A DNA stretch of 64,000 nucleotides from Lampris incognitus (taxonomy: Eukaryota; Chordata; Actinopteri; Lampriformes; Lampridae). Location: the NCBI RefSeq assembly GCF_029633865.1, contig NC_079219.1:10691306-10755305 (forward strand). The letters are read 5' to 3'. Shown piece after piece: positions 21,931 through 35,313 of this stretch. The first letter of the stretch is position 1. Every line of letters begins with the position of its first letter. The position numbers and the translations under genes were made by a program. Below the pieces are notes generated by a model. The model did not search any database and was not told where the DNA came from. It saw only the letters and a program-made list of their open reading frames with translations.

Positions 21931-24900
21931 CACACACACACACACACACACAGAGACAGACAGACAGACAAGACACAGAGAGAGAGAAGAGAGAGAGAGA
22001 GAGAGAAGAGAGAGAGAGGGAGGGTATAAAAAGGCCATTAATATGGGTTGTTCTAAGCCATCACTCAGAATTCTGAATGGAGACTGCATTTTTCTCTCTC
22101 TTGCTCTGTCTGTCTCCCTTTCTGTCTTTCTGTCTCTCCCTCCATTATACCAAGTGTCCAGTTTGCTGGTGTTGTCTTCTTTTTAGATTCAAATAGTAGG
22201 AGTTTCTGGTCAAGTTGAATGGTAACAAAAGAACAGTGATAGTTTTATAATAGAATAACATATAAAACACATAATAAATAAAATGTATTATTTGATAATA
22301 CAATTTTTAGAATAGTGATAGTTGGAAACAGGACTGACGTTAACGTTTCTCCCAATAAACCTTGTGTCCAGATAAACTGATTCAGTTCTCTGGGACTGAC
22401 ATGAAATACTTCTGAAGGTGTTTCTGGTCTTTACTGACCTGTTCAGGCTGGTTCCTGATACTGTCTGAGCGCTCGCAGGTCAGGAACAGAAGGAGGTGTT
22501 CACATTTCTGTATTTAAAGAAAGAACAGAGCAGACTCACCGTCTTTATTTTTTCATGGAAAGTTTCCACATCAGTTTCTGCCACCCTCAGGATCACTGTA
22601 ATACTTCTCCGTTTAAACAAGGTAACGACGTCAAGGGCGGCACGAGTTCAAATTCCCTCTTTGTGTGGAGTTTGCATGTTCTCCCTGTGTCTGTGTGGGT
22701 TTCTGCTGGGCGCTTCGGTTTCCTCCCGCAGTCCAACGACACATTTAAGTCAGGTGAATCAGAGATACTAAATTGCCCCTAGGTGTGCATGAATGTGTCT
22801 GTCTGCCCTGCGATGGACTGGCGACCCGTCCAGGGTGTTTCCCCGCCTCCTGCCCAATGAGCGCTGGGATTGGCTCCAGATAAGCGGCTTCCAAAACGAA
22901 TGAATTAATGAAATCAAATCTGTGCTAATCTGCCAGTCAGGACTGTGCAGGCGTGGTCCAAACACATAATGACTGACAGGGGGGTCTCGCTGTTAATGTA
23001 AAAAAGAGCTGTGATGGCAACTATTTAATTTCACTCTGACATTAAACGAGGAGCGAGACAAAAATCTCTTACAGTATTCCATCCATCATCCAAACTGCTT
23101 ATCCTGCTCTCAGGGTCACAGGGATGCTGGAGCCTATCCCAGCAGTCATTGGGCGGCAGGCAGGGAGACACCCTGGACAGGCTGCCAAGCCATCACTGAC
23201 AGACACACAGACACACACACATTCATATTCATACCTAGGGGCAATTTAGTACAGCCGATTCACCTGACCTACATGTCTTTGGACAGTGGGAGGAAACCGG
23301 AGCCCCCGGAGGAAACCCACACAGACATGAGGAGACATGTCAAACTCCACACAGAGGACGACCCGGGACTACCCCCAAGGTTGGCCTACCTTGGGCCTCG
23401 AACCCAGGACCTTCTTGCTGTGAAGCGACCGCATTAACCACTGCGCCACCCTCTTACAGTATTGTCACACTTGAATATGTTCGATGAACAGACGCACAAG
23501 CCTAGATGCTCACATGCGTGCCCTGATCTCAGAGTGCACTCTCTCTATACCGCTCTCTCTATACCACGCAGCACGAACATGTCCGCTGTTTCGATCACAA
23601 TGGTGTGTATGCCGAGTTTCTCCCTGATCCTGTTTTGGAGGAGATAGTGTATCTTGATGGACTGCCATCCATCCTAATGGATAACAGAACTTGCATATTG
23701 TTCAAAGAGGTCATAGGTCAGGTTTCACATCGTGCTTATCTTCTGTCGTGATCCTCCAGGACCGTTCCTTGTGACACTCAAGTGGGCTTTCCACACATCC
23801 CTCTATCAACTAATCAGTTACCAATAGGCCCTTTACCGGTTTACATGGAAAAAAAACCCATTCAGCATCACCTGTGACCCGCTACATGAGCCCCAGGCGT
23901 CTGTTCAAGCAATGTAAGTAAACATTCATATATAAATTGCCCTCACAATCCCCCCTTCTGATTACTTTTAATCAACAACAAATTGTCTGGATAAACATCA
24001 AGTGAAAACATGGCAATAGTAGTATACATCCTGGGGAACATCTTCCCTCACACAGAATAACTGTGAGGCCTGTCTGTCAGTTGAGCAGTGATAAGACACG
24101 TTTAGCTTTGTGATGTAGGGATGACAACTGTGATGCTGACGTCTGTCTGATTAAGGGCACTAAAACTGCAAAGTAGCACCGACCGTGGGTTTCTCTCAGG
24201 AGACAGCTTTAAGCCTGCTCACCACAAATTAAATAGACCTTTTCAGGCAGTAGGGTTGCTTACTGAACGTTAGCTTTACTGTCCTATTACTACGAGTAGT
24301 TTCTGCTGTGATTTCATAACCGGGGTCCTGCACACACAGAGAAACATCAGGCAGGGCAGGCACACGCACAACAGGCCAAGTAAATGAACAGTTGTGAGTC
24401 AAAGACTTAGTAGAGAACATACGCCTAGAGCAAATATACACTGTAAAACCTAAAAATACCAGCTGTATTTGCTATTTCCATGAGGCGGACTACACCCCAG
24501 CTACCATACGATAGGTGTATTCTGGTTCATTTATAGGCTCACGTTCCATATCGTACTGTTATTGCAGTTTGCAGACCTGGCCAGAAACTCTACACAATAT
24601 CGAAGCATTGCATTTACTGCTGTTTCAAATTTGGATACCTTCCACAATACTGCATGGTCCAACTCATGTGGCCTACAAACTTTATTGAACTCAGACAAGG
24701 CAAATAAGATTATATCTACCTCACTATCGGGTAGATCATAATGAATAAGCCCTGAGACATAACAGACCTAGGAGGTGTCAGATAGGTTAATATTGAACAC
24801 CTTAAAGTCCGCTGCAGACAGCGGTACTGGAACTACCACAGGTGACTGAATGGTGTGTTACAAGCCAGAAAGCTCACGAGAGCTAAGCTTATATAATCTA

Positions 24901-27900
24901 TTTAATATGGATGACACCAGACTTTACTGTGTTTTGGCAATGGGACTGTAGGGTCATTGTATAAAGCTGGTGTGGAGAACTGGATCCAGGTTGAAGGAAA
25001 CTGTCTAGTGACTTTCTACCATTTCTGATCTGGTTTGGCTGTTTGGGACAAGTGCCTTAAAAATCAAAATTACTTCAATTATATTCAGTCTGTTAACTTG
25101 AAATGTAGTTTACTTCCCTTTTTTTTTTAAATGGAGAATTGCACAAACCAGAAATACAATTCAACCATGACACCGTCAAAACCAGCAGCAGCAGTTTCCT
25201 GGTCCTGTGAACTCAGCTCAGTAGACCTATGACCTAAAACAGCAGCCAGACTTTAAAACAGCTTCCTAAATATCACCACGTATTTTTTGTCATATATGAC
25301 CAGAAAAATAACTACAACAGTCATAGTTAAATAGTTAAAACGTTACTGTGTCTTGTCTCACCCTCTGGTCCAGGACACTGAGACAGGTTGTCGTCCCTCT
25401 CTCTGAACTGTAAGGGTCTGTGGCGTCTTCCAGGTCCTGACACAAGGAACAGCTCCAATCTGACCTGCAGGTGGCAAAAGATGGTTAACTTTAATTCCCA
25501 GTTTGCGCTGTCATTAGGAAATAAATGCCACATCAGCAGCTTGTCATCTATTAGTGTTCTAGTTTAAACCAGCATTTAATCCCAATATAATACCAATTGC
25601 AGGGGGAAAAAAAAGCCTTTTTATGAGACCAGACCTTTGAATATTGATGTAGACAACACTGTAGGCGGATGAGTCCGCCTACAGTGACTATATGGTTTCC
25701 TGGTGCGGCCAAAACAACTTGGAGCTCAATGCTCTAAAGACCGCTGAGATGGTTGTGGACTTCAGAAAGTACCCAAGCCCAGCCGCTCCCCATCACCCTG
25801 CGTGGCTCCACCGTCACACAGGGTGGAATCCTTCCTCCACTTCCTGGGAACCATCATCACCCAGGACCTCAAGTGGGAGCTGCACATCAGCTCTGTCACC
25901 AAGAAGGCACAGCAGAGGTCACACTTCCTGCAGCAGCTGAAAAAGTTCAACCTGCCAAAGCCAATGATGGTGCACTTTTACACTGCCATCATTGAGTCCA
26001 TCCTCACCTCCTCCATCACTACCTGGTACGCTGCTGCCACTGCTGTCTCTGTTGCAGCAAGTTGGGCAATGCTGCACACATTTGTTCAGTTTTCCAGGTT
26101 GGTTGTCTCGAGGCCATCCTTGGCACATCCAGTACTGCAGGCCTGGACCTCAGCATCAGTTTGATTAGGTCTCCGATTAGGTTAATACAGTGGGTGACTT
26201 CGAGAGAAAATAATGCAGTCAACTGTGATGATTTGATCTGATAGGTTGATATACTTTAATGATCCCCGTAGGTGAATTACACTCTGCATTTAACCCATCC
26301 TAGCTGTGTAGCTAGGAGCAGTGGGCAGTTGCCGGCAGCCGCTGTGCAGTGCCCGGGGACCAACTCCAGTTCGTCTTGCCATGCCTCGGTCAGGGGCACA
26401 GACAGCAGTATTAACCCTAACATGCATGTCTTTTTTTGATGGTGGGGGAAACTGGAGCACCCGGAGAAAACCCACCGCAGACACAGGGAGAACATGCAAA
26501 CGCCACACAAAGGATGACCTGGGATGACCCCAAGGTTGGACAACCCCGGGGTTCGAAGCCAGGACCTTCTTGCTGTGAGGTGACAGCGCTAACCACTGGG
26601 CTGCCGCGCTGCCCTAATGATAGAAAGGGCAGAGCCTGATCTTGTCTCAACCTGTCAGTCACTGACAGAGCTGGCAATGGAGCTTCAGTAGTTGGTCCCG
26701 CCGAAGCATTTACCATCATGAAACACCACACTGTTATCAAAGAACCAGGTATCACATTTACTAACCCAAAGTTTGATAGCCTTTGAAATGGGGCTCAGCA
26801 CTGCTTTCGTACAACAAACTAGACGTGAAGCATAAAAAGACTGAATGGGTTGTTTAATCATCACTTAATCCTGCTGCTTCTCTACCCGCGATTAGATACG
26901 TTAGCATCTCAACTGCACCTTACGCACTCCACCATGATCTATTTGTCTTTTAAGGCATCAATTCCTTTTCCCTCCACATGTGCATTAACTCAGCGCTTCT
27001 TCCCCAATGTGTAGGCTTTCAGCACAACATTTGTTTATATTTTTTCAGCTTCATTACAGTAAAAAAAGCTACAACAGGAAAAAGGCAAGTTGTTGATCAA
27101 ACAACATGAGGGGATGAAAATAATTTTTCCAGAAGAATCTGGATACTTGTGGTTTATACTAAATAAAAAGGTGTGTTACCCTTAGTAAAGTCTTTAGGCC
27201 AACCTGTACGGTAGGCCGACAGTTAGCAATACATTTTCTTCTAGTTATAATGTAAATCAATTCTCCATTCTGTTCTCACAAAATGCATGTAAACGATGAA
27301 GAACATCCAGCTGATCATGTATTATATTATCCTTGACTTGATCCTTTTGCACACAGCGAGACAAAGAAACCAGTTTGCATACATTCATATATGTAGATGT
27401 GCAGTCGGCTGACATAGCACCAATGCAGTGTGACCACTGTGGACTAAAGTTTACTTAAACAAGCCAGTGTAGTGTAGAAGTGGGGATTATTCAGTGATTC
27501 AGGGTAAATCAAAGATTTTTCATATGTCACATATCTGAATATATATTTACACATATACACTAAATGCCTCCTAATGTCAATATATTTCTCAGATGGGAGT
27601 CCCTGCTTGTATGTGCATCTGTTTCCTGGTTCTTGTGGCGAAGAGTTTATGTTGGATTCTTACCTAATAGAAAGTCCAATGGGTGGGATGTGACAGGCTC
27701 TGTGGAAGCCCCGCCCACACATCACACAGATTATGGAGCTGTCTGGAGAACGACAGGCAGCACAGATGACAGTCTGCATGACGGGTGGACTCTCCAGGAA
27801 TGACAGCGGTTCCAGGAAATCAATAACATCATCAACACGGGGCTACAAGACACCATAAAGCACCAGCATTATCTGCACTGCTCAGACCCTGTATCACGTC

Positions 27901-30900
27901 TTAGTATGCACAGGAAGTCCCCGGATTACGAACGAGTTCCATTTTTGAGTCTGTTTGTAAGTCGAATTTGTATGCAAGTTGGAACAGTTACATACAGTTC
28001 GCATCTAGTGTCAATTAGTCAAATGTTTGTCTTAGTATGTAGTATATATTTTACCTAAAACATCATAAATAGAATAATGCAGTAATAATAATAAATGTAA
28101 CTACAGTATAGTATTTATAAATGAGAGAGAGAATGTGTGTATAGCTATAAAAACATTAAAGAAACATTTCTTAAACTGTTTAGATAGAAAAGAAAATTAA
28201 AGGTTAACACTTACTCTCATTCCAATTTATGTCTTGCATACCAGAATAGTAATCAAAATCAAAATCAGCATAATAGGAATATTACGCTGATTCTGAGCAT
28301 TTGTTCAAATTGCCAATAGCCTTTCCATTTCGATAATCAAACCACTGCGTTGCTTAGGAATAATTGTCACTTTCACTGGGACAGAGCCTTTTACATACTC
28401 CATTACTCTCCCCTTGTCCTTGATAATTGTTCCGATCGTTGATCGACTGTAGCCTAACGCTTTTCCAGTGTTAGCATTTCACCTCTCTCTGAACACTTGA
28501 TTATTTCCACTTTCATTTCAATCGTGATCGTTTTCCTTTTCGATGCATCACCATCACTTGCATCAGATTTATGCTTTGATACCATGATTACGAGGGTGAA
28601 CACATGAAAAATTTAAGTGAAAACACAATGCACACAACGTTTACACAATCTGACTTAAAATGGTGATGATGGCGTGGCGTTGCTCTCCCTCAGGCCGATG
28701 AACCGCCTAAAACGCACAGCGTTTTGAGCGTCGTGCAAAGTAGTCCATCCATTCGTTAGTACAAACCATTGTGTGTAACTCGATTTTTTTTTAAATAATA
28801 GGCTTTACGGAGTTCGGTTCGTAATAAGCTGGGCGTTCGTAACCCGGGGACTACCTGTACTGTGGTACTATGTTAGTCTGTTAGAGTTCCTGTTGTCTGT
28901 GTACCATGTGTATGAGTATGTACTGTGGTACTGTGTTAGTATGTTTTTCATTGTGTTCATAAGTTCCCACCTGGTTATGATCTTTGTCAATCTCTTGAAG
29001 GTAAATCTCATCTTTATTGTCTCCAGGAAGGAGACGGAACCTGGGTAAAGGATGGCCTGGTGGAGGTATAGTTATTGACAATTTGAACAATTGGACAGTG
29101 GGCTGCCAATAGCTCTGGCTGCAAGCCTGGAGTCCATGTGGAGAGCTAGGTTCTATAGACATAGTTTCCCTGTGTGACATCGGTTTCTGTGACTGGTTGG
29201 TTCCCTGCTGCTGTAGCGCTGCTACAGTCCAGTCTGACCTGGTTTTGTCAAGGGTCTGAGGGTGTTGTTCTTCCTCTTGTATATTAGGTTCTAGTTTGGC
29301 TAGCTGGTTCTGAGCCGAGTGATTGAAGTGCTGAGGATCGTTGACAGATGACCCGCCAACACAGTGTGGGAGCTCCTCTTCAGCTTTTACAGTTACTGGG
29401 GATACCTGATTGACCACCAAAAAGGCATCCCCTGGGGAGGGTGGCTGTATGTTTTCAGCCTCTCTCTTGTTATGTTCCAGCGAGGGGATGGGCTCTTCAG
29501 CAGCTCCTCCCTCCAGGGCCCTCATGCCAGAGTTACTGTCTGATCCATTGGATGCTTTCATGCTGTCCAACAACTGGATAAATTCTGAAAGGATGGGGCA
29601 AAACTCCTCTCCACTATTCTGGATCTCAGATACAGTGGAGGTGGGTTCGTTCTCTGCAGCCTGGTGCTCACTCCCTGCAGACAAGGTGCTGATGGGAGGA
29701 GTGCTGCTATCACAGGCAGAGTCTGCTGCTGCTTTTATAGTTTGGGTTGGGAGCTGGTGGTGTGGGGATGAGGCCGAGGGCTGGCCAGAGTCACCTGGAG
29801 AAGGGCAGGTGTCACTTTTTTCATCATTACCAAGTGTAGTCATTTTACCAGAAGAGCCATTTTGTGATTTTAGAAGATATTTGGTTAGCAGTGGGTGTTT
29901 TTGCATAACTCTTATGGATGTGCTGAACTGAGGTGAGACTGACTCCAAGTCTTTTTGGTTTAACTGGTTGATGATGAGACTTTGGTTTCCAAGAGCTATA
30001 ATGGATTGATTATGATTTACAGGGACTATTAACTGCTCATAGATAGCTGAGGCCTCATTTGATTGGCTTAGGTTATTTTTGGCTCCTGTACTGGACTGGT
30101 CCAGGACTATTGCAGTTCTGCTTGGATTGGGATGACTTTGATTTAGACACTCCAACTGGCCCAACTTATTCAGAATAGGTTGGTATTCTTTAACTGGAAA
30201 TACACTGGACTGCATTTGATTGGTGTTTAGCTGTTGATGGTTTGGCTTAGGCATTAAACACCGCCGGAGACTTGGTTTGTATTTGTGCTGGTCTAAAAAA
30301 ACATGTGCCAGCTTGTCATGACTTCTCTGCTTGGCAGAACATCGGTTCACAACTTGCTGTCCTTTAGGTGTTCCAGACAGAGATTGATGTTGCATTGGGG
30401 GCTGTGGCCAGGCTAAAGTCTTGTGATTTGGGAAAGAGGAATTACTAGTTTCAGTTTGGTCCCCACGAGTCGCAGAGACAGTTGAAAGATGGTTGATGTT
30501 CAAAAAGGGTTTAGTTTGACAGGAGTTAAGAGGTTGGAAAAGAGGACCCTGATGAATGAGCACAGGAATAACTAAGGCCTGGGAGAGGCTGGATGCGACC
30601 ACACTCTGCTGGTTTTGATATGGGAGCTGGGGTTGCTCATTTCCTGAGGTCAAAACAGACTGGGAGTGCTTGGCAGGAAGTTGTGAAGATTGGACTGTGT
30701 TGGGTTTCAGATAAAGACTGTTGTGAGGAGCAGAGTAGGGTGGACATTGGCCAATATGAGCAGGGTAGACAGAAGTGGATGTGGTCCTCTGTGTATTGAC
30801 TTGGCAGGAAGAAGCGGGAGGACACAGCTGATTGGACGTTGCTTGCCAAGGGGTAGAGGGGTGGTTGGCATTATCATGTGGTCCAATCTGACTGTCGTTA

Positions 30901-33738
30901 CCATTCTGGGGGAGAGGCTTATTAGAAGGTGGTGTAGAGTAGGTTGAGCTTTGAGGACCAACAGCTGCATTGGGAGTGCTTGGCTTTTTAGATTCAGCAA
31001 GAGCTGCTAAGTTGTGGAGGGGAACTTGTGACAGAGAGAACGGGACCGTTGTAATTTGAAGATCACCTAGAAATGGCAACATGGGACATGTCAGCAGCAA
31101 GCTCATATTACAGCTGACAGCAAACATCTGAATTATACTCTACTGCTACAATGACTATTACAACTGCTACTACTATTATTAAAAATAACAACTTCTTCAG
31201 AATTTATCCTGACTCCACTGAACAGACCCAAAGAGGAGTTTAAGTTTTGTGCAACAGTTACCATCATATGTTCTTTATGACAATTTGTTAACAGTATAAC
31301 ACAAATGCATCATGGAAGAGTGGTAAGTCCATGGTTACCATATGAAATCGGGCTGCAAATAAATTTTAAATAAAGACATAAACATGACATGTTTTCGGTG
31401 TCTGTTGCCCAGGCAAAGCAGTGGGTTGCTTCCCTCTGTCTTCCTCTGTGTTTCTGTTTACCTGTGGATAGTGTCGAACCAGATGCAACCTGCATGGTAG
31501 TTGTATTACTACAATAGTTCCCAATAAGCGATAGACATGTTTTCAGCATGATGGCTAAGCATCAACTCTCATCTAGCTCCAAATATACCCAGCTAGATGT
31601 AACCCGCTTTTAGACAAAACTGTTTGATGAACTATAATAATAACAATAATAATGGGTTGCATTTATAAGGTGTTTTATCACGACACCCAAAGCGCTTCAC
31701 AGTGAAGGGGGGGGGGGCTCACCTTAACCACCACCAATGTGTAGCACCCACCTGGGTGATGCACGGTAGCCATTACATAATTGTGTTTCCCAACAACTTT
31801 AACTGTCTATTAAAAGTTAATAGTTTAATTACTTTGTCAGAAGAATTTTTTTTTTAGAACTTAACACCTGCCATGTCACAATATTCTCGATATGCTGGAC
31901 AAAATCAAAGAAGATTTGGAACTACAGACCAGAGGGAATCGTGCAATCCCAACGATGATGAAACTCCTGGTTACACATCATTTATTTTCCTCAAGTTCTT
32001 TCCAAAGAACAGTGCCCTCATGGAGAATTACAATTTTCCATTCTTCAAACTATAAAAAAATATAACTATTGAAAAAAAAGGATCCTCAAATCCCATTTCC
32101 TCATTTTAATTAGAAGCAACTAATTGAGATTTTGAAATAGTGGATCCAATGTTCTAATTTTCCATTATCGAACTGAAATCTGAATATTGAACTGATAAGT
32201 ATACATGGACCACTATCAGTCATGTTGTTCCCAAGTCCTAAACGCACTAATTTGAGTGCAGAATCATACACGGCTCCCAAATGACCATGTGCCGGCAGCC
32301 ATACCAACATGTACCCTGGCTCTGCCAACTGACGGAAGCTAAGCAGGTATGGGCTTGGCTAGTACTCGGATGGGAGACCTCCCGGGAAAAACTGAGTTGC
32401 TGCCAGAAGTGGTGTTGGTGGGCCAATAGGGAGCGGTCTTCTCTCTGGTCCTAATAAAAACAACGAATATCAAATCCCAATGCCCCAGTGCAGTGACGGG
32501 GACACTGTGCTGTAGGAGATGCCGTCCTTCGGATGAGACGTTAAACTGAGGTCCTGACTCACTGTGGTCATTAAAGATCCCATGGCCTTTATTGCAAAGA
32601 CTAGGGGGTCCCCTGGTGTCCTGGCAAAATTCCCAACCTGGTTCTCTCCATCTGGCCACCTAATCTTCCCCCCATGTAATTGGCTCTGTGATTCCTCCCT
32701 CTCCACCCCAAGCTGATGTGTGGTGAGCGTTCTGACGCAAAATGGCTGCCGTGCATCACCCATGTGGGTGCTACATATTGGTGGTGGTTGAGCTGAGTTA
32801 CTCCCTTTTATGTGAAGTGCTTTGGGTGTCTAGAAAAGTGCTATATAAATGTAATGATTATTATTATTATTATAATCCTTTCAATGCAACAAAACAAAGG
32901 CTTTATAATAGCCTGAATGTACTTGCAGCAACTGAAAGGACACATGCTTATTATTTATTTTATTTTTGTTGTCCATTAATCCAAAAACCAAGAGGAAGCT
33001 TATACTAATGATTTTCTAATGATGATGAAGAATGACTGACACATAACGCTCCCTCCTAGCTGACAGTGTTAATTCATTGCTAATTTCTCTCCCCTACCCC
33101 CCTACCTCCTCCCTGTCCACATTGGGAGCATTGAACATATAGTGTGACAGCGCTGGTGACCATGACATGACAGGAGCTGAATGTGTAGTCTGACAGGGAC
33201 AGTCGTGCATGACTGAAAACTGTTGTGTAGTCTGGAGAAGGCATAACTAAACCCTACACCATTTTAGCACGTTTGCACATCTACAGGTTAAAAACCATGT
33301 AAAGGTTAAAAACATGCCAGGCTTGTCTTGGTACTCTGATGCAATAAATCATCTGCTAATAAAATCAACTAAGTCAAATTATTTAATTATCAAATTATCC
33401 ATCTCTGCATTGCCCACTTCTCACAGAGATTGCTCTGAAATGTTGCCTGTCTCTGTGAGAGACACATCATCGTCCTGACACGATTCTTAATTTTCGTTCT
33501 CTTCAGCCCTATTGATTTTTGTTCTCTTTGTAAAATAACTTAATAACGCGTTAGGAAATGTTCAATTAGCCTCCCATAGCTAGCTAACATGGTTCGCTTC
33601 AGATCGTTACATTGCCCCAAGCGGCTTGTAGGTGTAATTACAGCAAATAATATTTGTATATTTTGAAATAACGTTATGTGATATATTATTTTAATTATTC
33701 TTTGTGAGTTGGGGGGGAATTGCCCCCCCATAATGTCG

Positions 33739-33783
<45 letters not shown>

Positions 33784-35276
33784 TCTCCCCGCCTGCCACC
33801 TAATGACTGCTGGGATAGGCTCCAGCAGCCCACGACCCTGAGAGCAGGATAAGCGGTTTGGATAATGGATGAATGGATATCAGATTATTTATCAACACTA
33901 TTTACTACGGACCCATTATTAATCTTATCAGCTGCAGCTGTTTTTATCCTGCTATGCTTACATCAGGGTACTGAGAGTGGCCTGGCATGTTTTTAAACTT
34001 TACATGGTTTTTAACCTGTACACGTCAGCAAAATCACTAAAATTAGAATCAGAAATTCTTTTATTGCCATGTGCATGACATGCACTAGGAATTTAGCTTT
34101 GCATTGCTGGTACAGTTGCAAGTGCAAGAAAAATACTGTCTTAACACTAAAACGACCAAGGGCGTCATTTTGACTCTTGGATTTTCAAAGTAACTTTGTG
34201 GGGGGAAAAAAGAAGAAGATACAGACCAGCCACTCCCTGAATGACCTAAAATTGCATATAGTTGGACTAAAATGAGTTTTAGATCAATTGCACAAAAAAA
34301 GTTATAAGATCTACCTAAAACGACCGTGAGCCGTCAAAATGACTGCGCATAATTTGCGCGTCATGTCACGTGTGTTGTTCGCATCATTTCCTTCGCAATG
34401 TTCAGTCCTTTTTTTCATTTTAAAGGCTTTGTTATGTTTGTTAGATTAGCTATATATGTTTTCCGTTTTGTTTTTCAGGTATTACTTCCACCATGTCTGA
34501 GTACAGCCGCTTTTTCAGACGCACCACGACTATACCACCGAGACATTGCAGTATTCACAGGCGTTGGACCAGGGCAATTTTAAATTGTTTGAAAAATAGT
34601 ATCAAGTTGTTAAAATGTTCGTTTTGGTGTCAGTCGTTTCTTAACAGACATACTAACATATGCAATGCATTAATATCTTAATTGGGTATTTATCTTAACA
34701 GAATACAGAGTTTAATATAGTTTTTTCTTTAACTGTTCTCTAAGGTGTCCCTGAGTGCTCTGAAAAGTACCCACAAATAAAATGTATCATTATTATTATT
34801 AAAAACCGGTGGTCATTTTGACCGCCCATGGTCGTTTTAGTAGTTGTAAAGTTCCGGTCGTTGTTTGTGACTGTTTCAATGATTATTTTCAGCTCTTTTT
34901 TGACATTTTACGTTTTATAAGCCTTGTTACGTTTGTTAGATCAGCAATATGTGTTTTCTGTTTTGTTTTTCAGGTAATATTTTCACTTTTTCAACTTTGC
35001 TATTCAAGTTCGACCACGTCTCTCTGAAGTTTAAATTGTTTAAAAATAGTATTATAGTTGTCAAAATGTTAATTTTGGTGTCAGTCGTTTCCTAACAGAC
35101 ATACTAACATGTGCAATGCATTAATATGTCAATTGGGTATTTATCTTGACAGAATATAGTTTAAAAACTGGCATCCATTTTGACCGCCCATGGTCGTTTT
35201 AGGCAGGAGTGAAATCCCGGTCGTTCTCGCGTTGAATAGAATAAAATACATTAAAATAAGTGATAAAATATATATA

Positions 35277-35313
<37 letters not shown>

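Larger units (their letters stand above)
33283..34023. repeat. Inverted-repeat pair flanking about 620 bp
   Basis: The block near 33283-33343 (ACAGGTTAAAAACCATGTAA and onward through GGTACTCTGATG) recurs inverted near 33960-34023 with a few changes. Between them lie unassigned sequence, a TA repeat (33740-33780) and a SINE fragment. It looks like a non-autonomous DNA element or small foldback. Confidence 0.6.

Noticed and set aside
25658..25687. Hairpin with GGCGGATGAGTCCGCC, considered as a hammerhead ribozyme
   Set aside because: It has a 13-base-pair stem and a TGAG loop, but no GAAA strand or other core bases; probably a junction palindrome next to a LINE.
32297..32400. 5S rRNA gene
   Set aside because: Only the internal promoter region resembles 5S; it is fused to a SINE body with a 3' LINE-type tail.
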